Assembly: GCF_020463795.1 (NCBI RefSeq)
Contig: NZ_CP080025.1
Coordinates: 5,081,501-5,145,500 of the forward strand
Length of the DNA: 64,000 nt
Source: Echinicola marina
Lineage (GTDB): Bacteria > Bacteroidota > Bacteroidia > Cytophagales > Cyclobacteriaceae
Direction of reading: 5' to 3'
Notes under the pieces: model-generated
Told to the model about the DNA's origin: nothing
Database searches by the model: none
Seen by the model: the letters and a program-made list of their open reading frames with translations, nothing else
Part shown: one piece after another, positions 8,800-17,028 of the stretch
Layout of the letters: each line of letters opens with the position of its first letter
Position numbering within the stretch: position 1 is the stretch's first letter
Made by a program: the position numbers and the translations under genes

Positions 8800-8840
8800 T
8801 ACCAAGAGGTACTAGTTAAAAAATTTAGTACCTCTTGGTA
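8800..8840 (+). terminator. Hairpin after the patatin gene
   Basis: Perfect 15-base inverted repeat (arms 8800-8814 and 8826-8840, left arm TACCAAGAGGTACTA) with an 11-base loop, starting 16 bases after the stop codon. No long T run follows, but A/T-rich sequence does. The right arm coincides with the end of the minus-strand remnant at 8825-8971. Confidence 0.65.
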
Positions 8841-8971
8841 AAATCAAATTCTAAAATTATCCCTCCTCTTCTCTTAAGCCATCCAATTTTGACTTCTTCT
8901 ATACTATCATTGTTATTTGTATTATCAAAGGCAGAAAACTTCTCATCTGTATTATTTATTAGAAATCCCCA
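8825..8971 (-). pseudogene. C-terminal remnant of an unidentified gene
   Basis: A minus-strand run of 48 codons without a start, closed by TAA at 8825-8827. It reads like coding sequence: an acidic part with SIEEVKIGWLKRRGG followed by IILEFDFTKRY at the end. An upstream in-frame stop sits just before 8971, so the gene is not intact. The family is not recognised. With the remnant on the other side of the patatin gene it suggests a locus that has lost genes. Confidence 0.3.
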
Positions 8972-9023
8972 TTAATTTATAATTTGCACATCATTCTAAA
9001 ATAGGAATAACAAAATAAGCAGC

Positions 9024-11462
9024 ATGCAAATCAATTTTAAAAAAGAGGTTTTACCTCACCTCTTAGGGATCGTTTCTTTTTATACCCTGATCGTTTTATA
9101 TTTTTCTCCTATTCTTTTTGAAGGAAAAATGATTTTCCAAAATGATATCCTCCAATGGGAAGGTTCTGCTAAAGAGGTGCTAGACTTTCGGGAGGAAACA
9201 GGAGAGGAAGCCCTTTGGACCAACCGAATGTTTGGAGGAATGCCCGCTTACCTGATCAATACTGAATATCCAGGCGATATATCTAGGGTTGTCATATCCA
9301 TCTTGACCTTAGGTCTGCCCCACCCTATCAATGGACTTTTCTTTGGAATGGTCGGTATGTATATACTTCTGCTTTGCTTCAAAGTCAGACCTGAAATATC
9401 CGTTATGGGTGCATGGGCTTTTGCCTTTAATACCTTCAATATGCTAAGCCTGGAAGCAGGACATAATGCCAAAATATGGGCTATATGCCTGATTCCCCTT
9501 ATTCTTGCAGGCATTCACATGGCCTTCAATGGAAAAAAAATATTGGGATTTGCCATCACCGCTTTGGCCTTAATGCTACAAATCCGCTTCAACCACTTGC
9601 AAATTACTTATTATACCCTGATAGTCATCCTTATCTATGGAATAGGACAATTGGTTTATTATAGTAAAGAAAAAAGATTGGCTGAATTTGGAAAAGTTGC
9701 CGGAATTTTGGTATTGGCAGGTGTCCTTTCAGGGGCTGGAAATGCCAACCGACTGATATCAATTTTAGAGTACGGTGAATACTCCATCCGTGGTGAAAAG
9801 ACCTTGGAAGGCAATACTCAAAATGAAAGTGGCCTGAGCAAGGATTACGCCTTTAGCTGGTCTCAAGGCAAACTGGAATCCTTGACCCTTTTGGTCCCGA
9901 ACTTCTCTGGTGGTGCCAGTCAAGAAGACCTCGGTGAAGATTCCCATACAGAAAAGGCCCTCCAACAAAATGGAGTTTCCGGGGCACAATTAAACAATTT
10001 CATCCAAGGAGCCCCTACTTATTGGGGGGATCAGCCCTTTACTGGAGGCCCCATTTATGGCAGCATCATTATGGTATTTTTGTTTGTGATAGGGATGATT
10101 TACGCTCCTAAGAGGTACAGAAATATTTTTGTGGTCATCACCATAGTATCTTTGATGTTAGCTTGGGGAAAAAACCTGGCTTGGTTCAATTATACCCTGT
10201 TTGACTTTCTTCCTGGATATAATAAATTCAGGGCTGTTTCCATGGCCTTGGGCATTACCCTATTTGCCATCCCGGTATTAGGATGCATAGGTTTAGAAAA
10301 CCTTTTTGTCCAAAAAGACCAAAAGAAGAAGTTCAAAGCCTTTTTATTAGCACTGGCCATTGTAGGTGGCTTCACCCTATTATTGATTCTTTTGGCAGGA
10401 GCATTTGGTTTTAAAGGAGCCGCAGATGCCAACTTCCCAGAATGGCTCAGCAAAGCCATACGTGCGGACAGAAAGGCCCTCTTGCAAAAAGACGCCTTCA
10501 GAAGCTTGGCCTTTATTGCAGCAAGTGGACTTTTGATTTACCTGGCCATAAAAGAAAAAACCACTTATCTCTATGCTACTTTGGGTATAGCCGTGATGGT
10601 CATTGCAGATGTATGGACAGTAAATAAGCGCTACCTCAACGATGCGTCTTTGTCAAAAAGCCCAAGTGAAACTTATTTCGCCCCAAATGGTGCGGACAAA
10701 AAAATCTTGCAGGACAATGGATATTTCAGGGTGCTCAACTTACAAAACACCTTCCAAGAAGCTAGGACCAGTTACAGGTTCAATAGTATTGGAGGTTACC
10801 ATGGTGCAAAAATGAGAAGATACCAAGACCTGATAGATCGGGTTTTGCAAGGGGAAATTGGCCAGTTTGTCCAAAAAGCCCAAGAAGGTAATTTTGATTA
10901 CCAAAGCCTCAAGGCGGTCAATATGCTCAACACCAAATATATTATAGCTGGTCAGGCAGAAAATGCGGTATTCAAAAACCCAGAAGCCAACGGTCCTGCC
11001 TGGTTCCCTTCTGAAATCATCACTGTAAACTCTAATGATGAAGAGATCAAGGCTTTGTCCGAAATGGACACAAAAACACAAGCAACTATTAACATATCTG
11101 AGTTTGAAGCTGAAACCGGAGCAGGTACAGTAAAACTAAATAAATACCAACCCAATAAACTGGAATATACCGTCGAAGCCAAAGAGGCTGGCTTGGTCGT
11201 ATTTTCTGAAATATATTATCCTGCAGGCTGGACCGCAAGCATCAATGGAAAACCTGCGGAGATTATCCGCACTAACTACCTCATGAGGGGCTTAATGGTT
11301 CCAGAAGGTTCATCAAATATCATTTTCAGCTTTGAACCTAAGTCCTATTTTAAGGGTTCTTTTATTGCAGTTTCTTCCCAATATTTTATTATATTATTGC
11401 TATTGGTGGGGATAATACTGCCATTCACAAAGCACCCAAAATATGGAAGAGAAAAAGGATAA
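9024..11462 (+). CDS. YfhO-family large membrane protein
   Basis: An 812-residue polytopic membrane protein of the YfhO type, related to GT-C glycosyltransferases that use polyprenyl-phosphate sugars; in Gram-positives YfhO is linked to glycosylation of lipoteichoic acid. Roughly a dozen hydrophobic segments occupy residues 12-530, the first at about 12-32 and one more near the C terminus (about 780-800). A long soluble domain at about 545-770 lies between. The acidic ND pair near residues 40-42 (FQNDILQW) in the first extracytoplasmic loop is the position where GT-C enzymes carry their catalytic acid. Its 3' end overlaps the next gene by 20 bases. It begins a five-gene polysaccharide/envelope block, so a role in surface glycan assembly is likely but not proven. 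Confidence 0.82.
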   Translation: MQINFKKEVLPHLLGIVSFYTLIVLYFSPILFEGKMIFQNDILQWEGSAKEVLDFREETGEEALWTNRMFGGMPAYLINTEYPGDISRVVISILTLGLPHPINGLFFGMVGMYILLLCFKVRPEISVMGAWAFAFNTFNMLSLEAGHNAKIWAICLIPLILAGIHMAFNGKKILGFAITALALMLQIRFNHLQITYYTLIVILIYGIGQLVYYSKEKRLAEFGKVAGILVLAGVLSGAGNANRLISILEYGEYSIRGEKTLEGNTQNESGLSKDYAFSWSQGKLESLTLLVPNFSGGASQEDLGEDSHTEKALQQNGVSGAQLNNFIQGAPTYWGDQPFTGGPIYGSIIMVFLFVIGMIYAPKRYRNIFVVITIVSLMLAWGKNLAWFNYTLFDFLPGYNKFRAVSMALGITLFAIPVLGCIGLENLFVQKDQKKKFKAFLLALAIVGGFTLLLILLAGAFGFKGAADANFPEWLSKAIRADRKALLQKDAFRSLAFIAASGLLIYLAIKEKTTYLYATLGIAVMVIADVWTVNKRYLNDASLSKSPSETYFAPNGADKKILQDNGYFRVLNLQNTFQEARTSYRFNSIGGYHGAKMRRYQDLIDRVLQGEIGQFVQKAQEGNFDYQSLKAVNMLNTKYIIAGQAENAVFKNPEANGPAWFPSEIITVNSNDEEIKALSEMDTKTQATINISEFEAETGAGTVKLNKYQPNKLEYTVEAKEAGLVVFSEIYYPAGWTASINGKPAEIIRTNYLMRGLMVPEGSSNIIFSFEPKSYFKGSFIAVSSQYFIILLLLVGIILPFTKHPKYGREKG

Positions 11463-12159
11463 ATATTTCAGTTACTATGACCGTTTTGAGGCCCAACCCA
11501 AGAAAGATGAAATAGACTTAAGATACCTTCGCGTCTTAGAAAAATTGGTAGAATCAGGTTTAAAATCCAATCATCGTGTTTTGGAAATAGGCTGCGGCCT
11601 GGGTGAGCTAAGTCACCTTATTGCCAAAAAAACAAAAAACGGACATGTTCTGGGCATCGATATAAGTCCTCAAAGTATTCATAAAGCACAGGAAGGCTGG
11701 AAGGATCAAAAAAACCTTAGTTTTAAAATTGCTGAAATGAAAGCTTATGAGAGCCAGGGAAACACCTATGATTTCTTTGTAATATCAGAAATATTACAAC
11801 AGGTTTCCAAAGATCATCATTTTAGGATTTTCGAAGGGATCAAACGCCATTCCCACGAAGATTCTATCATTTTCATCAATTTGCCCACCCCTCAGTTTTC
11901 TACTTGGAAAGCTGAAAACGACCCAGAATCCCTACAGTTTTTTGAATCTATCGTCAATATAGGTGATCTGATAAAAAGTATTAGCGACAATGGATTTTAC
12001 CTTGATAAAAGCATGTCCTATTCGGTTTATTATGAGGAAGATGATTTTCAGTATTTTATCTTCAAACCAATTAAAACAATGGATCAGCCCACACCCAAAA
12101 AGAAATGGGCTCTTAAAAAGGAAAAGCTGCAATTTAATCTTATGAACTTGCTGATGTAA
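11443..12159 (+). CDS. Class I SAM-dependent methyltransferase
   Basis: A 238-residue soluble enzyme. The SAM-binding motif I EIGCGLGE is at 48-55, with the acidic end of strand beta-2 in GIDISP about 25 residues later and the DFFVISEILQ motif IV region near 104-113. Substrate is unknown. It overlaps the YfhO-like gene by 20 bases and precedes a GT2 gene by 21 bases, so it probably modifies a sugar or lipid intermediate of the same surface glycan pathway. The last 35 residues are basic, without a domain I recognise. Confidence 0.83.
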   Translation: MEEKKDKYFSYYDRFEAQPKKDEIDLRYLRVLEKLVESGLKSNHRVLEIGCGLGELSHLIAKKTKNGHVLGIDISPQSIHKAQEGWKDQKNLSFKIAEMKAYESQGNTYDFFVISEILQQVSKDHHFRIFEGIKRHSHEDSIIFINLPTPQFSTWKAENDPESLQFFESIVNIGDLIKSISDNGFYLDKSMSYSVYYEEDDFQYFIFKPIKTMDQPTPKKKWALKKEKLQFNLMNLLM

Positions 12160-12180
12160 AGGGCAGCACCAACCGATTTT

Positions 12181-13038
12181 ATGCTAAAATACAGTGTTAT
12201 TATCCCTGCTCATAATGAGGCCAAGTTTTTACCTGGACTATTGGATTCTCTTGCAAAACAATCCTTGCTCCCCGCCCAAGCAGTAATCGTCAATGACCAT
12301 TCATCAGATAATACAGAAGAGATTATTGATGAATATGCAGCCCAATTCCTATGGATCCGCAAGGTCAACAGTCAAACAGAAGCTTCCCGGTTGCCAGGAA
12401 GCAAAGTAGTTGCCGCCTTTGAAAAGGGCATGAATATTCTCGATGTGAATTATGACTTTATTGTCAAACTGGATGCAGACCTGATCCTACCCGAAAACTA
12501 TTTTGAAACAGTCTCAAAGGTCTTTAAAAACAACCCATTTGCTGGAATAGTTGGCGGTTTTGCTTACGAATTGGAAAATGGAAAATGGCAACTCAACCAC
12601 CCGATGGGCAAAGACCATGTCCGAGGAGCTTTTAAGGCCTACTCTAGACAATTATTTGAACAAATGAACGGTTTACGATGTAGCATAGGTTGGGACACCA
12701 TAGATGAGCTGCTTTGCAGGTATTATGGTTTTGAGGTAATCACCCTTCCTGAATTAAAAGTTCAGCACCTTCGTCCCACAGGCTCTTCCTATTCCAAAAA
12801 AGCGAAATACATGCAAGGGCAAGCCATGTACAAAATGCGCTACGGCTTAGGCATTGCTTTCTTATCCATGGCCAAAGTAAGCATCAAACAAAAAAAGCCA
12901 CTTTACCTTCTTCACAGCATGATTGGCTATATCCGTGCCAATTTAGACAATACCGTCCCTGTGGTCTCCAAAGAAGAGGGTAAATTTATCCGTTCCTATC
13001 GCTGGAAAAACATCTTTCAAAAGATCAGCGGTAAATAA
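12181..13038 (+). CDS. Glycosyltransferase family 2
   Basis: A GT-A fold transferase of 285 residues that should use a nucleotide-sugar at the inner face of the membrane. The N terminus SVIIPAHNEAKFLPGL is the classic GT2 opening, followed by VNDHSSDNTEE, and the metal-binding DAD at 98-100 in VKLDADLILP. The acceptor-side motif is less clear but GWDTIDE near 177-183 fits. No membrane segment is obvious apart from a weakly hydrophobic stretch near 225-245. It lies between two methyltransferases in the polysaccharide block. Confidence 0.9.
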   Translation: MLKYSVIIPAHNEAKFLPGLLDSLAKQSLLPAQAVIVNDHSSDNTEEIIDEYAAQFLWIRKVNSQTEASRLPGSKVVAAFEKGMNILDVNYDFIVKLDADLILPENYFETVSKVFKNNPFAGIVGGFAYELENGKWQLNHPMGKDHVRGAFKAYSRQLFEQMNGLRCSIGWDTIDELLCRYYGFEVITLPELKVQHLRPTGSSYSKKAKYMQGQAMYKMRYGLGIAFLSMAKVSIKQKKPLYLLHSMIGYIRANLDNTVPVVSKEEGKFIRSYRWKNIFQKISGK

Positions 13039-13090
13039 GCCGATTTTTTATAAGTTTGACCACTAATAAGTACAGGGCATATCCAATAGC

Positions 13091-13807
13091 ATGGCACATC
13101 CAATCATCCAACAACTCAAAAAAGCTCAAGATAAAAGCATACTTCCTAATGACAATTGGCGGAGAGAAAAAAGTGATGGATTTACTTACTTACGTTATCG
13201 CATCTGCCGTCCATTGATCAAAGGCGTATTCTATGTCTTTCGATGGTGGAATAAACCCACCCCCTGGTTTGCCCCTTCTGCCGTAAATTTCCTGAAAACT
13301 TGGTTAAAAAAGGACATGGTTGGCCTGGAGTTTGGCAGCGGTGCCAGTTCCAAGTTTTTTGCCCAGAGGATAAAAAAATTGGTCAGTATTGAGCACCACC
13401 AAGGTTGGTATGAACATGTATCAAAGTGGTTTGAAGAAAACCAGCTCGATAATATTGATTACCGATTTATCGCTGAAGCCCCCAATTTACATGTAAAGGA
13501 ATTGCCTCAATTCTTTGAGAAGCTACATCTAAAAGAAGAAGATTACGCATTTAAGCCCCAGTTCTGGGAATATTTTCATGTAGCTGATGAATTTGAAAAT
13601 GCCTATTTTGACTTTATTCTGGTAGATGGAAGGGCAAGAGTGGCCTGTCTGCTCAATTCTATTCCCAAACTAAAATCCGGTGGTTTGATGATTTTGGACA
13701 ATTCTGATCGGCCAAGTTACCAGCTTGCCTTTAAATTACTTAAAGATTGGGAACATTTCACTTGCACTACAGGACTTTCTGACACCACTTTTTGGATCAA
13801 ACCTTAA
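13091..13807 (+). CDS. SAM-dependent methyltransferase-like protein
   Basis: A 238-residue protein with a class I methyltransferase-like core: EFGSGASS at 80-87 as motif I, VSIEHHQGW as the second strand, and LVDGRARVACL near 178-188, followed by GGLMILDNSDR. Such proteins occur in lipopolysaccharide and capsule clusters and in FkbM-like groups. The amino-terminal 60 residues are basic with a hydrophobic patch (GVFYVFRWW) that may lie against the membrane. It ends 3 bases before the flippase gene. Substrate and even catalytic activity are uncertain. Confidence 0.75.
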   Translation: MAHPIIQQLKKAQDKSILPNDNWRREKSDGFTYLRYRICRPLIKGVFYVFRWWNKPTPWFAPSAVNFLKTWLKKDMVGLEFGSGASSKFFAQRIKKLVSIEHHQGWYEHVSKWFEENQLDNIDYRFIAEAPNLHVKELPQFFEKLHLKEEDYAFKPQFWEYFHVADEFENAYFDFILVDGRARVACLLNSIPKLKSGGLMILDNSDRPSYQLAFKLLKDWEHFTCTTGLSDTTFWIKP

Positions 13808-13810
13808 AAC

Positions 13811-15301
13811 ATGGGGATCATAAGGAAACAATCTTCTCAAAGTACCATCATCGCCTACGCAGGGATATTAATTGGCTTTGTGGGCTCTGCCCTACTCCGT
13901 CCCAAAATATTGACCGAGGGAGAAATAGGCCTCCTTCAACTGGTCTTGAACACCACCGCCCTTTTCGCTTCTATTTTCACTTTGGGTACCAACTTGACCA
14001 CATTGAAAATGGTACCGGAATTCAAGGGGAATCCTGAAAAAAAGAGAAGTTTTATCACCTTTTCTCTTTTAGTAGGGCTGATAGGTAGTATACTGGCCAT
14101 TCCTATTTTTTTAGCGAGTAAAAGCTTCATTTTCCAGACCCAAGATGGTGGTTTTGAAAATTTCCATTACAATAACACCTTCTACTGGGGTATATTACTC
14201 GTGATTGGGTTCAGGGTTTTTCAATACATTCTTGACGCTTATCTCCGCACTAACCACCAACCCTTACCTGGAGTTTTTGCAGATAGTATTATCCAAAAAT
14301 TCCTTCCCATAATAGGGCTTGTTTTATTTTACTTCCAATGGCTTGATTTCCAGCAGCTGGTTTATTTCAATTTGGCCATTTTTACTATTCCTGTTTTAAT
14401 GTCCTATATCTTCCTAAATAAAGCCAAGGTTTTCACATTGGGGAGACCAGGTCCATTTACTAAACAGGAAAAACGCGACATCGCTGGGATTTCATCTTCT
14501 GGTATTCTTGAAATCCTAAGTGGTGGACTTATTTTATACATAGATACTTATATGATTCAATGGCTGATTGGTGAAGAAGCGGTGGGTATTTATGTAACCT
14601 TATTCTTTTTTGGAATTGTAATTAGCGTACCTGCTAAGGCGATTAGACGAGTATCTATCGTAACCATCTCAGAATCCATGGCAGTTCATGATTATGATAA
14701 TATCCAAAAAATATATCGGAAAAGCAGCCAAACCTTATTGGTCATCGGAGGCTTAATCTTCCTATGTGTATGGGGAAATCGCTATAGCATTGGAGGGTAT
14801 TTGGGAGAAAATTATGCCATAGCATTACCTGTGTTGCTCTTTACTGCCCTAGCACAGCTTATAGACAATATTACTTCTGTCAACTATCAAATCATTGCTG
14901 TCTCAAAGCACTATTATTATAACCTTTTTATGGGCTTCCTGACCTTAGCCCTATTGATCATTTCCAACTACCTATTAATCCCCATCATGGGCGTATCAGG
15001 AGCAGCAATGGCCTCCTTGCTTAGTATGATCTTGATCAATGGAATGCGTTACTGGTTCCTAAGACAAAAATACAATTTGACACCTTTTTCATGGGAAAGC
15101 CTCAAAACGCTGACCATAATTGGGATTATCTGGCTGATCATTGATATTATCCCGAATATTGGAAATATTTACCTTAACCTGCTGATTAAAGGAAGTCTGG
15201 TGTTAGTGTTCTATTTGCCTGCTGTTTACTTCACAAAGTGTTCACCTGACTTTAATGCAGTAATGGATAAATACCTGAGAACGATTGGTTTTAAAGCATA
15301 A
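13811..15301 (+). CDS. Wzx-like polysaccharide flippase
   Basis: A 496-residue integral membrane protein with about 12-14 hydrophobic helices across its whole length, of the MATE/MOP-type polysaccharide transporter superfamily that flips lipid-linked oligosaccharides to the outer leaflet. The N terminus (SQSTIIAYAGILIGFVGSAL, residues 8-27) is the first helix, followed by the LLRPKILTEGEIGLLQ loop typical of this group. It lies 3 bases after the methyltransferase and is the last plus-strand gene of the block. The presence of a flippase but no polymerase in the window means the exported glycan cannot be classed. Confidence 0.88.
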   Translation: MGIIRKQSSQSTIIAYAGILIGFVGSALLRPKILTEGEIGLLQLVLNTTALFASIFTLGTNLTTLKMVPEFKGNPEKKRSFITFSLLVGLIGSILAIPIFLASKSFIFQTQDGGFENFHYNNTFYWGILLVIGFRVFQYILDAYLRTNHQPLPGVFADSIIQKFLPIIGLVLFYFQWLDFQQLVYFNLAIFTIPVLMSYIFLNKAKVFTLGRPGPFTKQEKRDIAGISSSGILEILSGGLILYIDTYMIQWLIGEEAVGIYVTLFFFGIVISVPAKAIRRVSIVTISESMAVHDYDNIQKIYRKSSQTLLVIGGLIFLCVWGNRYSIGGYLGENYAIALPVLLFTALAQLIDNITSVNYQIIAVSKHYYYNLFMGFLTLALLIISNYLLIPIMGVSGAAMASLLSMILINGMRYWFLRQKYNLTPFSWESLKTLTIIGIIWLIIDIIPNIGNIYLNLLIKGSLVLVFYLPAVYFTKCSPDFNAVMDKYLRTIGFKA

Positions 15302-15302
15302 A

Positions 15303-15431
15303 GAGACTGACTTAAAATCTAAGCAGATGCCATTCTAAAAGTAGGAAAAACCTCAAGCCGTTGGTTTTCAAAAACAAAATCAAGCAAGAAGTTTTCCCTA
15401 TAGTACCAATAACAAATTTTGAGACAGCCTC
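15303..15431. repeat. Possible transposon-end-derived short element
   Basis: A 129-base segment bounded by imperfect 16-base inverted ends: 15303-15318 (GAGACTGACTTAAAAT) and 15416-15431, whose reverse complement is GAGGCTGTCTCAAAAT. The ends resemble those I recall for insertion sequences of Bacteroidota. No transposase codons lie inside and no clear target duplication is seen, so this would be a MITE or a relic. The resemblance is from memory and needs a search. Confidence 0.35.
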
Positions 15432-15449
15432 AGAAAAATCCTTTTAATT

Positions 15450-15839
15450 TCATAAGCCAACTACTACCCTTCTCAAACTTTCCTGGACCTGGCCAGCTAT
15501 TTCCCCAAGAGAAGGGTTTTCTACTGCTGACATGGAAGCTATTGGATCCACGGCAGCCACTTCCACATCCCCATTCTCCAATTCCTGCACCACTACATTG
15601 CATGGCAAAAATACGCCTATTTTATCCTCTGCATCTATAGCCTTATGGGCAAAATTAGGATTGCAAGCACCGAGAATACGGTAATTCCTAAAATCTATAT
15701 CCAGTTTCTTCTTAAAAGTAGCTTTTACATCAATATCTGTAAGTACCCCGAAGCCCTCTGCTTTCAAGGCTTCCGTTACCTGACCAATTACCTTATCAAA
15801 ACTGGCATTTTGAAGTGTTTTATTAAAGAAATAATTCAT
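15450..15839 (-). CDS. DUF302 domain protein
   Basis: A 129-residue soluble protein covering one DUF302 domain. The N-terminal SFDKVIGQVTEALKAEGFGVL and the central DIDFRNYRILGACNPNFAHKA region are typical, with GVFLPCNVVV around residue 77-86. Two cysteines are in the usual positions (the ACNP and LPCN motifs). The function is unknown; members have been linked to sulfur and redox contexts. It is a single gene on the minus strand between two convergent polysaccharide blocks and does not look part of either. Confidence 0.88.
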   Translation of the reverse strand: MNYFFNKTLQNASFDKVIGQVTEALKAEGFGVLTDIDVKATFKKKLDIDFRNYRILGACNPNFAHKAIDAEDKIGVFLPCNVVVQELENGDVEVAAVDPIASMSAVENPSLGEIAGQVQESLRRVVVGL

Positions 15840-15930
15840 GGTTAGTCTCTATTTTGATTCAAGCTTAAAATACTAAATAACTCGCTTCAAAACGGTGACC
15901 TAGGTCACAAAGTATTGATGACTGAAATAT

Positions 15931-17028
15931 CTAACTCCGGAAAAACCCCTGAATTCCCTCACAAACTAGTCTCACCTCTCGCTCTCCCAAATAAGGATGA
16001 AGTGGCAAAGAAAGTGTTGTACTAGCTATTTTATTGGCTATCGGAAAATCACCATTGTCACTAAAAACCGGAGTAGCTGGAACAGGCAAAGGATAGTGAA
16101 TGGCAGTGCCTATTCCCCTATCAAACAAATAACCTTTAAGCTTATCCCTTTCTTCCAATTTGATCGTAAAAAGATGAGCATTATGGTCTTCTTTTAAGAT
16201 ACCTTTGGGCATCGAAATTCCCCTTATGTGCTGTAAATGTTCCAAATATATTCCTGCAAGCAGTTTTCTCTTTTGTTGCCAGGGTAAAAAATAATCCAGC
16301 TTCACATTCAAAAAACCTGCCTGCAATGTATCAATTCTACTGTTTCTTCCGATCAGTTCATGAACGTCCCTTTCGGGTTGTCCATGTGTAAGCAATAGCC
16401 TTAACTTTCTATCCAAAAAATCATCAGCTGTAATCAGGAGACCAGCTTCCCCCAAGGCACCTAGGTTTTTGGTGGGATAAAAACTAAAGCAACCAATATC
16501 ACCAAAGGCTCCAGCGCTTTTTCCTTGTTTAAAGGCTCCCAGTGCTTGCGCTGCATCCTCAACCACCTTGATTCCTTTTGGCTTTGTAATGGAAAGTAAT
16601 CTATCCATATTTACCATTTTCCCATAAAGATGAACAGGAATGACCGCCTTTGTCCTTTTTGTGATCATACTTTCCATCTGGTCAATATTGATCAGACCAT
16701 TGGAATCCACATCACAAAACACAATCTCAGCACCAACCATCTTGACGACCTCAGCAGTAGATACCCAGGTCAATGCGGGCACGATCACTTCATCACCAGG
16801 TCCTATCTCCAAAGCGCGCAATGCCAATTCCAAGGCATCGGTACCATTGGAACATGCTATCGCATGACGGGATTTCAGATAAACTGCCAAACTTCTCTCC
16901 AATTCAGCTATTTCATCCCCTCCAGAAAAAACCCCCTTTTGAAGCATATGAGCAAACTTTGATTGAAGCTCATCAGCCAAATCCGCATGCATTGCGGCAA
17001 GTTCAAGAAAGGGTATTGACTTTTTCAT
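15931..17028 (-). CDS. DegT/DnrJ/EryC1/StrS sugar aminotransferase
   Basis: A PLP-dependent aminotransferase of 365 residues that converts a nucleotide-bound keto sugar to an amino sugar for surface glycans. SNGTDAL at 60-66 holds the cofactor phosphate, EDAAQALGA at 157-165 contains the PLP-nitrogen aspartate, and lysine 187 in SFYPTKNLGALGEAG is the Schiff-base residue. The start ATG lies inside the 3' end of the upstream glycosyltransferase gene (26-base overlap), so the two are translationally coupled. Which amino sugar is made cannot be told from sequence alone; no epimerase or dehydratase for the precursor is in the window. Confidence 0.92.
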   Translation of the reverse strand: MKKSIPFLELAAMHADLADELQSKFAHMLQKGVFSGGDEIAELERSLAVYLKSRHAIACSNGTDALELALRALEIGPGDEVIVPALTWVSTAEVVKMVGAEIVFCDVDSNGLINIDQMESMITKRTKAVIPVHLYGKMVNMDRLLSITKPKGIKVVEDAAQALGAFKQGKSAGAFGDIGCFSFYPTKNLGALGEAGLLITADDFLDRKLRLLLTHGQPERDVHELIGRNSRIDTLQAGFLNVKLDYFLPWQQKRKLLAGIYLEHLQHIRGISMPKGILKEDHNAHLFTIKLEERDKLKGYLFDRGIGTAIHYPLPVPATPVFSDNGDFPIANKIASTTLSLPLHPYLGEREVRLVCEGIQGFFRS

